From assembly GCA_003153475.1 (NCBI GenBank), contig PLYT01000110.1, forward strand, positions 1 to 41,210: 41,210 nt of DNA, in the 5' to 3' direction. This DNA comes from Betaproteobacteria bacterium (GTDB lineage: Bacteria > Pseudomonadota > Gammaproteobacteria > Burkholderiales > Casimicrobiaceae). The notes beneath the pieces were generated by a model. It saw only the letters and a list, made by a program, of their open reading frames with translations, made no database searches and was not told the origin of the DNA. How positions within the stretch are numbered: the stretch's first letter is position 1; each line of letters opens with the position of its first letter. The position numbers and the translations under genes were made by a program. Below are positions 34,558 through 41,210 of this stretch, piece by piece.

Positions 34558-35238
34558 GCCTGCGCCGGTTCCCACCCTGCTTTTCTGTACTTCGTTCTGT
34601 CCGAACGAGGCTGCGTGGCGCGCGCGGCAGCGACGCTGGCTCGACCACCATCTTGCGTTGCCGCTCGCTCACGACGCTGTGTTTGTGCTCGACGATGCCT
34701 CTCCATTCGTCCCGACAGACGACGATTTGACGGTTTTAGAAACGCTACCAGGCACCCCCCCCCAACGGCATCGGCAGCGTTCGTTTTCCGGTTCGCGGCA
34801 CGAGAGGGCCGCAGCGGCATCATGGGTCATCGCGGATGGTGGCGGAGCTTTCTGTATTCGCTGACGATCGCGCGTCGCTATGACTGTGCGCGCATCGTGC
34901 ACGTCGAATCGGATGCCTATCTTCTGTCGAGCCGCATCGTCGAGTACATCAACGCGCTCGATCATGGTTGGACCGTGTTCTGGTGTCCCCGTTACAACTG
35001 TCCTGAGCCCGCATTGCAGGTGATCGCCTCGGATTAATTCGACGCAATGGCCGAGGTCGCGGAGCGTGGCCTCGATAAGCTGACGCAGGGCATAGCCGAA
35101 ATGACGCTGCCCTTCACTCACATCGAGCGCGCCTTTACCGGCAATCGCTACGGCGAGTTCCGACGCTCTATCCCTGGGTACGCCGACTTCGCCTGTCAGG
35201 TGAATTCGCCGGCCATGCCTACCGTTTACCGGGAATAA
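34558..35238 (+). pseudogene. Decayed glycosyltransferase-like gene with poly-C frameshift and in-frame stop
   Basis: From an ATG at 34558 the frame reads TLLFCTSFCPNEAAWRARQR and DAVFVLDDASPFVP, then hits a run of nine C (34755-34763). After the run the reading continues only in the -1 frame: RSGIMGHRGWWRSFLYSL, ARIVHVESDAYLLSSRIVEY and WTVFWCPRYNCPEPALQVI. A TAA at 35035-35037 interrupts it (SD-stop-FDAM; one C-to-T change from CAA would explain it). The same frame runs on to PFTHIERAFTGNRYGEF, ending at 35238. The ESDAYL acidic motif suggests a GT-A-like transferase. Base composition looks less GC-rich than its neighbours. The 153 bases upstream hold no clear element. Confidence 0.75.
34755..34763 (+). 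repeat. Nine-base poly-C tract
   Basis: A run of nine C exactly at the frame change of the decayed transferase gene. Ten C would restore the frame. Such tracts are prone to replication slippage and to sequencing error. Confidence 0.95.
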
Positions 35239-35268
35239 TCGGGCGGACAACTCGAAACCGGGCGCAGA

Positions 35269-36357
35269 CTATCTTATTCCAGCTGCGCCAGCGTGCGCCG
35301 TTTCACCTCGCCCGGTTCCCGCAGGAGCGTACGCAGCCAGCGTCGAGTTCCGGTCACCCTTCGACATCGCCGCCAGCACCTTCACCCGCGCATAAAACCG
35401 CGGCAGGTCGCCGCCTTCGGCGGCCAGCAGCGCGGCGAACTCGGGAACCTTCCGCGTGTACAGGCCGACGGCGGCGAGGCTCGCGTTGTTCGGTCCCTGC
35501 GCGAACCAGTTGTCGTATGCCGGATAGCCGCCCCACTCGCGCTTGAGCGCGTCGTAATCGGCGCGCATCTGCGCGAACGTCGCGGCCTTGCCGGCGCCCT
35601 TGGCGTCGATGCTTGCATCGCTCGCGTACAAGGCCTCGAGCGAGCGCTGCGTGTGCTCGATCAGCGTGCGAAATCCCTCGCGGTAGCGCTGCGCCGCGGC
35701 GAACTGCGCGGTCAGCGCCGGATCGTTCTGCGCCACGAGCCAGCGCTTGAGTCCTTCCTGCTCGACCGAGACGGCGAACGACTCGTTGAACACCGTGTCG
35801 TCCTTGGCGTAGACAACCTGGTGCGCGAGCTCGTGGAAGATCAGCCGCGCGACCTCGATATCGGGATAGCGGATGAACGTCGACAGCATCGGATCGGCGA
35901 AGTATCCCAGCGTCGAATAGGCGGGAACGCCGCCGACATGGACGTCGTCGCCGGTCGCGGCGAGCCGGGCCGCTTCAGCGCGCGCGGCGGCCTCGCTGAA
36001 GTAGCCGCGGTAGTTGACGCAGCCCGCGATCGGAAAGCACCACTGTCGTGGCGTGAGCGAAAGCTCGGGTGCGGCAAAGACGTTCCACAGCGCAAAGCGA
36101 CGATCGAGATCGGCGTAGCGCCGGTAGCTCAGGTTGTCGGGCAGCGCGAGCTCGCGGCTTGCGTAGTTGCGGATGGCGACGACGCGCTCGAGCCTTCTCT
36201 TGAGCACCGGATCGCTTGCACTGTCGACGACGCTAGAAATCGGTTGCGCCCGGCTGAGCAGGTCGACCTGGCCGCGGATGCCCTGCCAGTAATATTCGAC
36301 GGTCGTGCAGCCGGCAATGACCGGCAGCACGAGTGTCGCTGCAATCCAAGGTCTCAT
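35269..36357 (-). CDS. Predicted zinc aminopeptidase lipoprotein (PF10023-like)
   Basis: A 362-residue lipoprotein. The signal MRPWIAATLVLPVIAGC has a lipobox with Cys17. The body has YYWQGIRGQVDLLSRAQPI and NYRGYFSEAAARAEA, and a gluzincin-type zinc site HELAHQVVYAKDDTVFNESF in which the first two His and a downstream Glu are present. Predicted peptidase; substrate unknown. The ATG at 36357 overlaps the aminotransferase stop (ATGA). The extreme C-terminus (from about TLAAYAPAGTG) looks non-conserved, and a neighbouring frame reads plausibly there, so a late frameshift is possible. Confidence 0.82.
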   Translation of the reverse strand: MRPWIAATLVLPVIAGCTTVEYYWQGIRGQVDLLSRAQPISSVVDSASDPVLKRRLERVVAIRNYASRELALPDNLSYRRYADLDRRFALWNVFAAPELSLTPRQWCFPIAGCVNYRGYFSEAAARAEAARLAATGDDVHVGGVPAYSTLGYFADPMLSTFIRYPDIEVARLIFHELAHQVVYAKDDTVFNESFAVSVEQEGLKRWLVAQNDPALTAQFAAAQRYREGFRTLIEHTQRSLEALYASDASIDAKGAGKAATFAQMRADYDALKREWGGYPAYDNWFAQGPNNASLAAVGLYTRKVPEFAALLAAEGGDLPRFYARVKVLAAMSKGDRNSTLAAYAPAGTGRGETAHAGAAGIR

Positions 36358-37532
36358 CGGCGCAGACCTGGCAGCCACGCGGCCAACCGGCGCACACCTT
36401 CGCGCAAACGGTCGATCGCGATCGTGTACGCGAAGCGCACGTGATCGCCGGCGCGGTGCGATCCGAAATCGATGCCGGGCGTGAACGCGACGCCGGTGTG
36501 GGCAAGCGCCTCGCGGCAAAAGCGCCCGCTGTCCATGCCGAAAGGCGAGCAGTCAGCGTAGACGAAAAACCCGCCGGTCGGCAGCACCGGAATCACGAAC
36601 CCCAGTTCGCGCAGGGCCGGGACCAGGAAGTCGCGCCGCACCTGGAATTCGACCCGGCGCGCCTCCAGAATCGCCAGCGTCGCCGGCGCGAAGCAGGCCA
36701 TGGCGGCGCGCTGCGACAACGTAGGCGGCGAGATGTAGAGATTCTGTGCCAGTTTTTCCAGGTCGCGTATGTGGCGCTCGGGCGCGACCAGCCAACCCAG
36801 CCGCCAGCCGGTCATGTTGAAGTATTTGGAAAAGCTGCTGATCACGAAAATGTCGTCGCTCAAGGCCAGCGCAGTCTGCGGCTTGCCGGTGTACGAAAGT
36901 CCCAGATAGATCTCGTCGACGATCAGCGCTCCGTCGCGCGCCGCGACCGTCGCGACGATGCGCTGCATTTCGGCGGGAGCGACCGTCGTCCCGGTGGGGT
37001 TCGACGGCGTGGCGATCAATGCGCCGCGCGTGCGCAGCGTCCAGGCTCTCGCAATGACAGCGGAATCGAGCTGATAGTTCGATTCCGGCCCGACCGGTAC
37101 CCCGACCGGCTCGCCTTCCAGCGTACGGATAAAGTGGCGGTTGCACGGATAACCTGGATCGGACATCAGGATCTGCTCGTCGCGATCGACCAGCAGGGCC
37201 AGGGTCAGCAACAGCGCGGCCGACGAGCCGGCGGTGACGACGATGCGCTCCGGAGCGACGGCGACACCGTAGTGGTCGTTGTAATGCCGCGCGATCGCCG
37301 CGCGGAGTTCAGGCAAGCCGAGCGCCGACGTGTAGTAGATGCCGCCGCCCTCGAGCGCGACCCGCGCCGCCGCGAGGACGGGCCCCGGCGTCGGGAAATC
37401 GGGCTCGCCGATCTCCATATGAACGACGTCGCGCCCGGTCGCTTCGAGCGCACGGGCGGCGGTCTGCACTTCCATGACGTGGAAGGGCGCGATTTCCTGC
37501 ACGCGCGTGGCGGTTCGGCGGCGGACATCCAT
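36354..37532 (-). CDS. Class I/II PLP-dependent aminotransferase
   Basis: A 392-residue fold-type I aminotransferase of the AspC/AlaT group. The PLP lysine is in ISSFSKYFNMTGWRLGW; ATPSNPTGTTV and LIVDEIYLGLSY carry the conserved Asn and Asp/Tyr, and HVRFAYTIA the carboxylate-binding Arg. The N-terminus has IGEPDFPTP. The amino donor cannot be specified. Downstream it overlaps the aminopeptidase lipoprotein gene by four bases; upstream is a divergent gap of 68 bases to the DUF4124 gene. Confidence 0.9.
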   Translation of the reverse strand: MDVRRRTATRVQEIAPFHVMEVQTAARALEATGRDVVHMEIGEPDFPTPGPVLAAARVALEGGGIYYTSALGLPELRAAIARHYNDHYGVAVAPERIVVTAGSSAALLLTLALLVDRDEQILMSDPGYPCNRHFIRTLEGEPVGVPVGPESNYQLDSAVIARAWTLRTRGALIATPSNPTGTTVAPAEMQRIVATVAARDGALIVDEIYLGLSYTGKPQTALALSDDIFVISSFSKYFNMTGWRLGWLVAPERHIRDLEKLAQNLYISPPTLSQRAAMACFAPATLAILEARRVEFQVRRDFLVPALRELGFVIPVLPTGGFFVYADCSPFGMDSGRFCREALAHTGVAFTPGIDFGSHRAGDHVRFAYTIAIDRLREGVRRLAAWLPGLRR

Positions 37533-37600
37533 CGGACGGATGAGAGAGGTAGCGGGGAAAAGTGCTATGGTAGCCGCATTCCGCGAATGGGAGCCGTGCG

Positions 37601-38098
37601 GTGCGCGTGCTTGCCTCTGCCCTCGTCTTGTCGCTGTCGTGGCTCGCCCTGCCCGCCGCCGCGTCGGTGTTCAAATGCGCCGGCGACAAAGGCGACGTCG
37701 TCTATCAGGACGCGCCCTGCAGCACCGGGCGGGAGCTGCGCAATTTCGACAGCGACCCGCCGCCGATCACCGTGCTCCCGTCAACCCCTGCCGCTGCCGC
37801 CGCTGCGGAGCGCGCTGCTGCGAGAGGCGGATCGGAACGGGCCGAGAAATCCGGCCGCGACGGCGCGCATCAGCAAGGCGACGACCACAAAGCCGCCGAG
37901 CGGAAATTCGTGCGCAGCGGCATGAGCGAGGCCGAAGTCGTGCAGCGGCTGGGGCGGCCCGACGTCACTTCGGGTGGCGGCCGCAAAAGCAGCAAGCGCT
38001 GGGCCTATCTGCCGCGGCCGGGCGATCCCGATACGATGACGACCCTGACGCTTCAGAGCGGCAGCGTCACCGACGTCGAGCGCAAGCTGATCCGCTGA
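37601..38098 (+). CDS. Secreted DUF4124 protein with C-terminal SmpA/BamE-like region
   Basis: A 165-residue exported protein. The signal peptide MRVLASALVLSLSWLALPAA is followed by the DUF4124 text VFKCAGDKGDVVYQDAPCST with two cysteines. A low-complexity linker comes next, then a C-terminal part FVRSGMSEAEVVQRLGRPDV and RWAYLP resembling the SmpA/OmlA fold. The start is a GTG at 37601. It is divergent from the aminotransferase. Function is unknown; periplasmic or envelope location is inferred. Confidence 0.8.
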   Translation: MRVLASALVLSLSWLALPAAASVFKCAGDKGDVVYQDAPCSTGRELRNFDSDPPPITVLPSTPAAAAAAERAAARGGSERAEKSGRDGAHQQGDDHKAAERKFVRSGMSEAEVVQRLGRPDVTSGGGRKSSKRWAYLPRPGDPDTMTTLTLQSGSVTDVERKLIR

Positions 38099-38112
38099 CT
38101 TCGCGATGAAGG

Positions 38113-38130
38113 GCACCGCTCGCGCGGTGC
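38113..38130. terminator. Hairpin between convergent genes
   Basis: GCACCGC (38113-38119) and GCGGTGC (38124-38130) form a perfect seven-base-pair stem with a four-base loop between the convergent DUF4124 and DoxX genes. No clean T run follows on either strand, so termination activity is uncertain. Confidence 0.35.
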
Positions 38131-38140
38131 GGCGGCGCCT

Positions 38141-38539
38141 TTAGTCCTTGTCGACGCTGTACTGGCCGGGACCGAATGCCACCACCATCAGCATCCCGCC
38201 GATGATCGCGATGTTCTTGATGAAGTTGATCTGCTGCGACATCGCTTCCGCTTCCGGTGCCGACCAGAAGTTGTGGAAGATCGGCGTGATGATGATGAGG
38301 AAGACGACGAACGCCAGCGCTGCCCAGCGCGCCCGGAATCCGATCAGCAGCGCGAGCCCTCCGATGAATTCGACGATGATCGCCCCGACCGCGAGGACTT
38401 GCGCCATCGGCAGGCCCGCGCCCGCAATGTAGCCGACGGTACCCTGAAAGCCGCTGATCTTGCCGAAGCCGGAATAGACGAAAATCGACGCCAGCAGCAC
38501 GCGACCCAGCAGCGCCACTATGGCCGATCCGTGATTCAT
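38141..38539 (-). CDS. DoxX family membrane protein
   Basis: A 132-residue, four-helix membrane protein of the DoxX family. Characteristic text is LLGRVLLASIFVYSGFGKIS at the N-terminus and VEFIGGLALLIGFRARWAAL in the middle. The ATG is preceded by a perfect AGGAGG. It lies 62 bases after uxaC on the same strand. Family members take part in thiol/oxidative-stress or respiratory membrane functions, but no role can be set here. Confidence 0.88.
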   Translation of the reverse strand: MNHGSAIVALLGRVLLASIFVYSGFGKISGFQGTVGYIAGAGLPMAQVLAVGAIIVEFIGGLALLIGFRARWAALAFVVFLIIITPIFHNFWSAPEAEAMSQQINFIKNIAIIGGMLMVVAFGPGQYSVDKD

Positions 38540-38601
38540 GGTCGCCTCCTGATCTGATGCATCGACTATCGATGCCGTCCGACGTTCCGACGGCGCCGCA
38601 C

Positions 38602-40014
38602 TTAGAGCTTATACGCGCGCTTGGCCAGCCCGTAGGCGAGCTCCGGTGCGAGCTCGAAAGCCTCGTCCTCATCGATCCGGTGTTCTGCGACGAGCTGCGC
38701 GAGATAGCGACAGTCGATCCGGCGCGCGACGTCGTGCCGCGCCGGAATCGACAGGAATGCCCGCGTGTCGTCGTTGAAGCCCACCGTGTTGTAGAAGCCC
38801 GCGGTCTCGGTCGTCTGTTCGCGAAAGCGCAGCATGCCTTCGGGGCTGTCGTGGAACCACCACGGCGGACCGAGGCGCAGCGCGGGGTAATGGCCGGCCA
38901 GCGGCGCCAGTTCCCGCGCGTACGAGGTTTCGTCCAGCGTGAAGAGTATCAGCGTCAGCTTGCGCTCGTTGCCATAGCGATCGAGCAGCGGCTTGAGCGC
39001 CCGGACATAATCGGTGCGGGTCGGGATGTCGGCGCCCTTGTCGCGGCCGAAGCGCGCGAACACGAAAGGGTTGTGGTTGCGCAGCGATCCCGGATGGATC
39101 TGCATCACCAGGCCGTCCTCGAGACTCATGCGCGCCATTTCGGTCAGCATCTGCCCGCGAAACGCTTCGGCCTCGACGGATGTGATCGCGCCGTCGAGTG
39201 CCTTGCGCAACAGGCGCTCGCAATCGCCGGCAGGCAGGTCCGACGTCTGCGCGGTCGGATGGCCGTGATCGGTCGACGTCGCCCCCATCGTCTTGAAGAA
39301 TCCGCGGCGCTTGCGGTGCGCCGCGAGATAACCGTCCCAATGGCTGGTGTCTTCACCGGCGAGCTCGCCGAAGCGGGCGACGTTGGCGGCGAAGCCCTCG
39401 AACTCGGGATCGACCACCGGATCGGGCCGATACGCGGTGATGACGCTGCCCTTCCAGCCGCTGGCGCGAATCTTCGCGTGATGCGTCAGAGGGTCGAGCG
39501 GCGATTCGGTCGTCGCGATCACCTCGATGTTGAATCGCTCGAACAGCGCGCGCGGCCGGAATTCGGGCATGGCCAGGCTCGCGTTGATCGAGTCGAACAG
39601 GCGATCGGCGGATTCCGGCGACAGCCGCTCGCGAATGCCGAACACCTGGTGGAACGCGTGGTCGAGCCAGATGCGGGTCGGCGTGCCCCGAAACAGATGA
39701 TAGTTGGCGGCGAATATCCGCCAGATGCGGCGCGCGTCGGTTTCGACCGCCCCGCCGTCGCGTCGCGGGATCGCCAGGTCCTCGAGCGCAATGCCCTGGC
39801 TGTAGAGCATGCGGAACACGTAATGGTCGGGCGTGATGAACAGCGCCGACGCATTGGTGAACGGCTCGTTGTCCGCGTACCACTGCGGGTCGGTGTGGCC
39901 GTGCGGACTGATGATCGGCAGATCCTTGACGGTCGCGTAAATCGCGCGGGCGAGATCGCGCTGCCGCGGCTCGGGCGAGAACAGGCGATCGGGATGGAGC
40001 GTAAGAGGAGTCAT
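38602..40014 (-). CDS. uxaC: Glucuronate isomerase
   Basis: Amidohydrolase-fold isomerase that turns D-glucuronate into D-fructuronate (also galacturonate to tagaturonate); 470 residues from the ATG at 40014, equal to E. coli UxaC. The metal-site text is IISPHGHTDPQWY. Other markers are FRGTPTRIWLDHAFHQVFGI, TTESPLDPLTHHAKI, QIHPGSLRNHNPF and TVGFNDDTRAFLSIPARHDV. It is the divergent UxaC form rather than the enteric one (which has DYHCHLPPQQI). Starts at 40047 (ATG) and 40059 (TTG) are also open. It directly follows the fructuronate-reductase-like gene. Confidence 0.92.
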   Translation of the reverse strand: MTPLTLHPDRLFSPEPRQRDLARAIYATVKDLPIISPHGHTDPQWYADNEPFTNASALFITPDHYVFRMLYSQGIALEDLAIPRRDGGAVETDARRIWRIFAANYHLFRGTPTRIWLDHAFHQVFGIRERLSPESADRLFDSINASLAMPEFRPRALFERFNIEVIATTESPLDPLTHHAKIRASGWKGSVITAYRPDPVVDPEFEGFAANVARFGELAGEDTSHWDGYLAAHRKRRGFFKTMGATSTDHGHPTAQTSDLPAGDCERLLRKALDGAITSVEAEAFRGQMLTEMARMSLEDGLVMQIHPGSLRNHNPFVFARFGRDKGADIPTRTDYVRALKPLLDRYGNERKLTLILFTLDETSYARELAPLAGHYPALRLGPPWWFHDSPEGMLRFREQTTETAGFYNTVGFNDDTRAFLSIPARHDVARRIDCRYLAQLVAEHRIDEDEAFELAPELAYGLAKRAYKL

Positions 40015-40059
40015 CAGCTTGCCCAGGTGAAGAATGCGTTCGTTCATCGCGCCCGTCAA

Positions 40060-41210
40060 TCAGATGCGGGCGATGGCGCCCTCGACCGTGCGCTGGGCGC
40101 CGCCGGCGACGAGCGCTTCGAGCCAGCCGACGAGCTTCGCGACCAGGCGCTCGTCCGCCGGCAGGTCGTCGCCGAACACCGCGCGTATGCCCAGCAAGGC
40201 GCGCACCCATGCCGCCGGATCGCCACGATGACTTGCTGCGAGGCGGCGAAATTCGCCCGCCAGCGGATCGGCGACGACGATCTCGCGCCCGCGCTCGTCG
40301 ACGCCGCCGACATAGCGCATCCAGCCGGCGATCGCCAGTGCGATGAGATCGATCGGACGCCTGGCCGCGAGATTGTCGCGCACCGTGCCCAGCAGCCGCT
40401 GCGGCAGCTTCTGCGAGCCGTCCATCGCGATCTGCTGCGTACGATGCGGCAGCGCCGGGTTGCTGAAGCGCCGCACCAGCGCGTCCTGATACGAGCGGAG
40501 GTCGACGCCTTGCGGCACCTCGAGCGTCGGGGCCACTTCGCGCTCCATCATCCGCCGCATATAGGCGACGAAAGCCGGGTCTGCGGCGACCTGGTAGATG
40601 AATTCGCGGCCGGACAGAAATCCCAGGTAGGCCAGCGCCGAGTGGCTGCCGTTGAGCAGGCGCAGCTTCATCGTTTCGTATGGCGCAACGTCGGCGACGA
40701 GATCGGCGCCCACGCGGTCCCAGGCCGGCCGGCCGTCGACGAAGTTGTCCTCGATCGCCCATTGCTTGAACGGCTCGTGCATCACCGGGGCCGCGTCGTG
40801 CAAGCCGAGCGCAGCGTCGTTGTCGGCGATGTCCGAGTCGGTCGTCGCCGGCACGATACGATCGACCATCGTCAACGGGAAGCTTGCGTTGTCGGCGATC
40901 CAGCGTGCCAGGGCAGGATCGCGCATTTCGGCGAAGGCGAGAACGAGCCCCTGCACCAGCGCACCGTTGTGCGGCAGGTTGTCGCAGCACAGGACGGTGA
41001 AGGCCCGGCCGTGCGAAAGTCGGCGCCCGTCCAGCGCTCCGGCGATCAATCCGATCGCGCTCTTCGGCTGGTCAGGGTGCGCCAGGTCGTGGGCAATATC
41101 CGGGTGCGCGGGATTGAGCGCGCCGGTCGCCGGGTCGTGGCAGTAACCTTTTTCGGTGATCGTCAGCGACACGATGCGGGTCTCGGGCTCCATGAGGCGC
41201 GTGCGGACCC
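40060..41210 (-). CDS. uxuB: Mannitol dehydrogenase/fructuronate reductase family protein, partial
   Basis: NAD-dependent polyol-specific long-chain dehydrogenase, open at the right edge: about 382 residues are visible and roughly 100 N-terminal residues, including the Rossmann nucleotide site, lie outside. The family text IVSLTITEKGYCHDPATG and CCDNLPHNG is present, and the catalytic K-x5-N-x2-H set is in MKLRLLNGSHSALAYLG. Together with the adjacent uxaC it would reduce fructuronate to mannonate. Mannitol or arabinitol dehydrogenase is the alternative; the isomerase neighbour favours fructuronate reductase, so the symbol is provisional. Confidence 0.85.
   Translation of the reverse strand, partial: VRTRLMEPETRIVSLTITEKGYCHDPATGALNPAHPDIAHDLAHPDQPKSAIGLIAGALDGRRLSHGRAFTVLCCDNLPHNGALVQGLVLAFAEMRDPALARWIADNASFPLTMVDRIVPATTDSDIADNDAALGLHDAAPVMHEPFKQWAIEDNFVDGRPAWDRVGADLVADVAPYETMKLRLLNGSHSALAYLGFLSGREFIYQVAADPAFVAYMRRMMEREVAPTLEVPQGVDLRSYQDALVRRFSNPALPHRTQQIAMDGSQKLPQRLLGTVRDNLAARRPIDLIALAIAGWMRYVGGVDERGREIVVADPLAGEFRRLAASHRGDPAAWVRALLGIRAVFGDDLPADERLVAKLVGWLEALVAGGAQRTVEGAIARI

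Noticed and set aside
35269..35356. A separate C-terminal reading (WLRTLLREPGEVKRRTLAQLE-like) in another frame at the end of the aminopeptidase gene
   Set aside because: It reads plausibly, but it is short and has no start of its own. I cannot tell a late frameshift from chance, so I kept the annotated frame and noted the doubt there.

Overview
The window is a high-GC chromosomal segment from a betaproteobacterium, probably Burkholderiales or a close relative. The best lineage evidence is the gene order rpsF-priB-rpsR-rplI-dnaB, together with the GC-rich codon use and the Liv-transporter/acyl-CoA gene sets. I see no rRNA, tRNA, CRISPR array, insertion sequence or phage gene. Both ends are open: a livM gene runs off the left and a mannitol-dehydrogenase-family gene runs off the right.

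Layout. (1) 1-6814, minus strand: an acyl-CoA ligase, a crotonase-fold protein and a five-part LivG-F-K-H-M ABC importer, which looks like an uptake-and-activation unit for an organic acid. (2) 6931-8924, plus strand: a PduO-type cobalamin adenosyltransferase, then an ECF sigma factor and its RskA-like membrane anti-sigma factor. (3) 8959-11571, minus strand: cysteinyl-tRNA synthetase of a divergent subtype and a fumarylacetoacetate-hydrolase-family protein. The cysS leader holds a short Cys-containing reading frame followed by a perfect intrinsic terminator just before the cysS start, which is the layout of a cysteine-responsive attenuator. (4) 11640-19012, plus strand: a compact lipid A L-Ara4N operon (arnT, one arnE/F-like gene, arnB, arnC, arnA split into two genes, arnD). 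(5) 19064-25903, plus strand: Bcp peroxiredoxin, a PIN-PhoH ATPase, then a gtrB-gtrA-GT-C glycosylation cassette ending in a frameshifted LCAT-like lipase.

(6) 25929-33410, minus strand: the ribosomal/replication operon rpsF-priB-rpsR-rplI with a strong promoter and a structured leader, a terminator after rplI, a separate promoter for dnaB, and then three sugar/methyl-transfer genes behind dnaB. (7) 33503-35238, plus strand: a small cupin, a DUF488 protein and a decayed glycosyltransferase-like gene with a nine-C tract at its frameshift. (8) 35269-41210: an aminopeptidase lipoprotein and a PLP aminotransferase (minus), a secreted DUF4124 protein (plus), then DoxX, glucuronate isomerase and a fructuronate-reductase-like enzyme (minus).

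A recurring theme is the cell envelope: the Ara4N operon, the gtr cassette, the transferases behind dnaB and the decayed transferase all act, or probably acted, on surface glycans. The most unusual signal is regulatory: the putative cysS attenuator, whose predicted promoter would start the transcript at the leader-peptide ATG itself. All functional calls come from reading the sequence and recalling family features; no database search or folding program was run.
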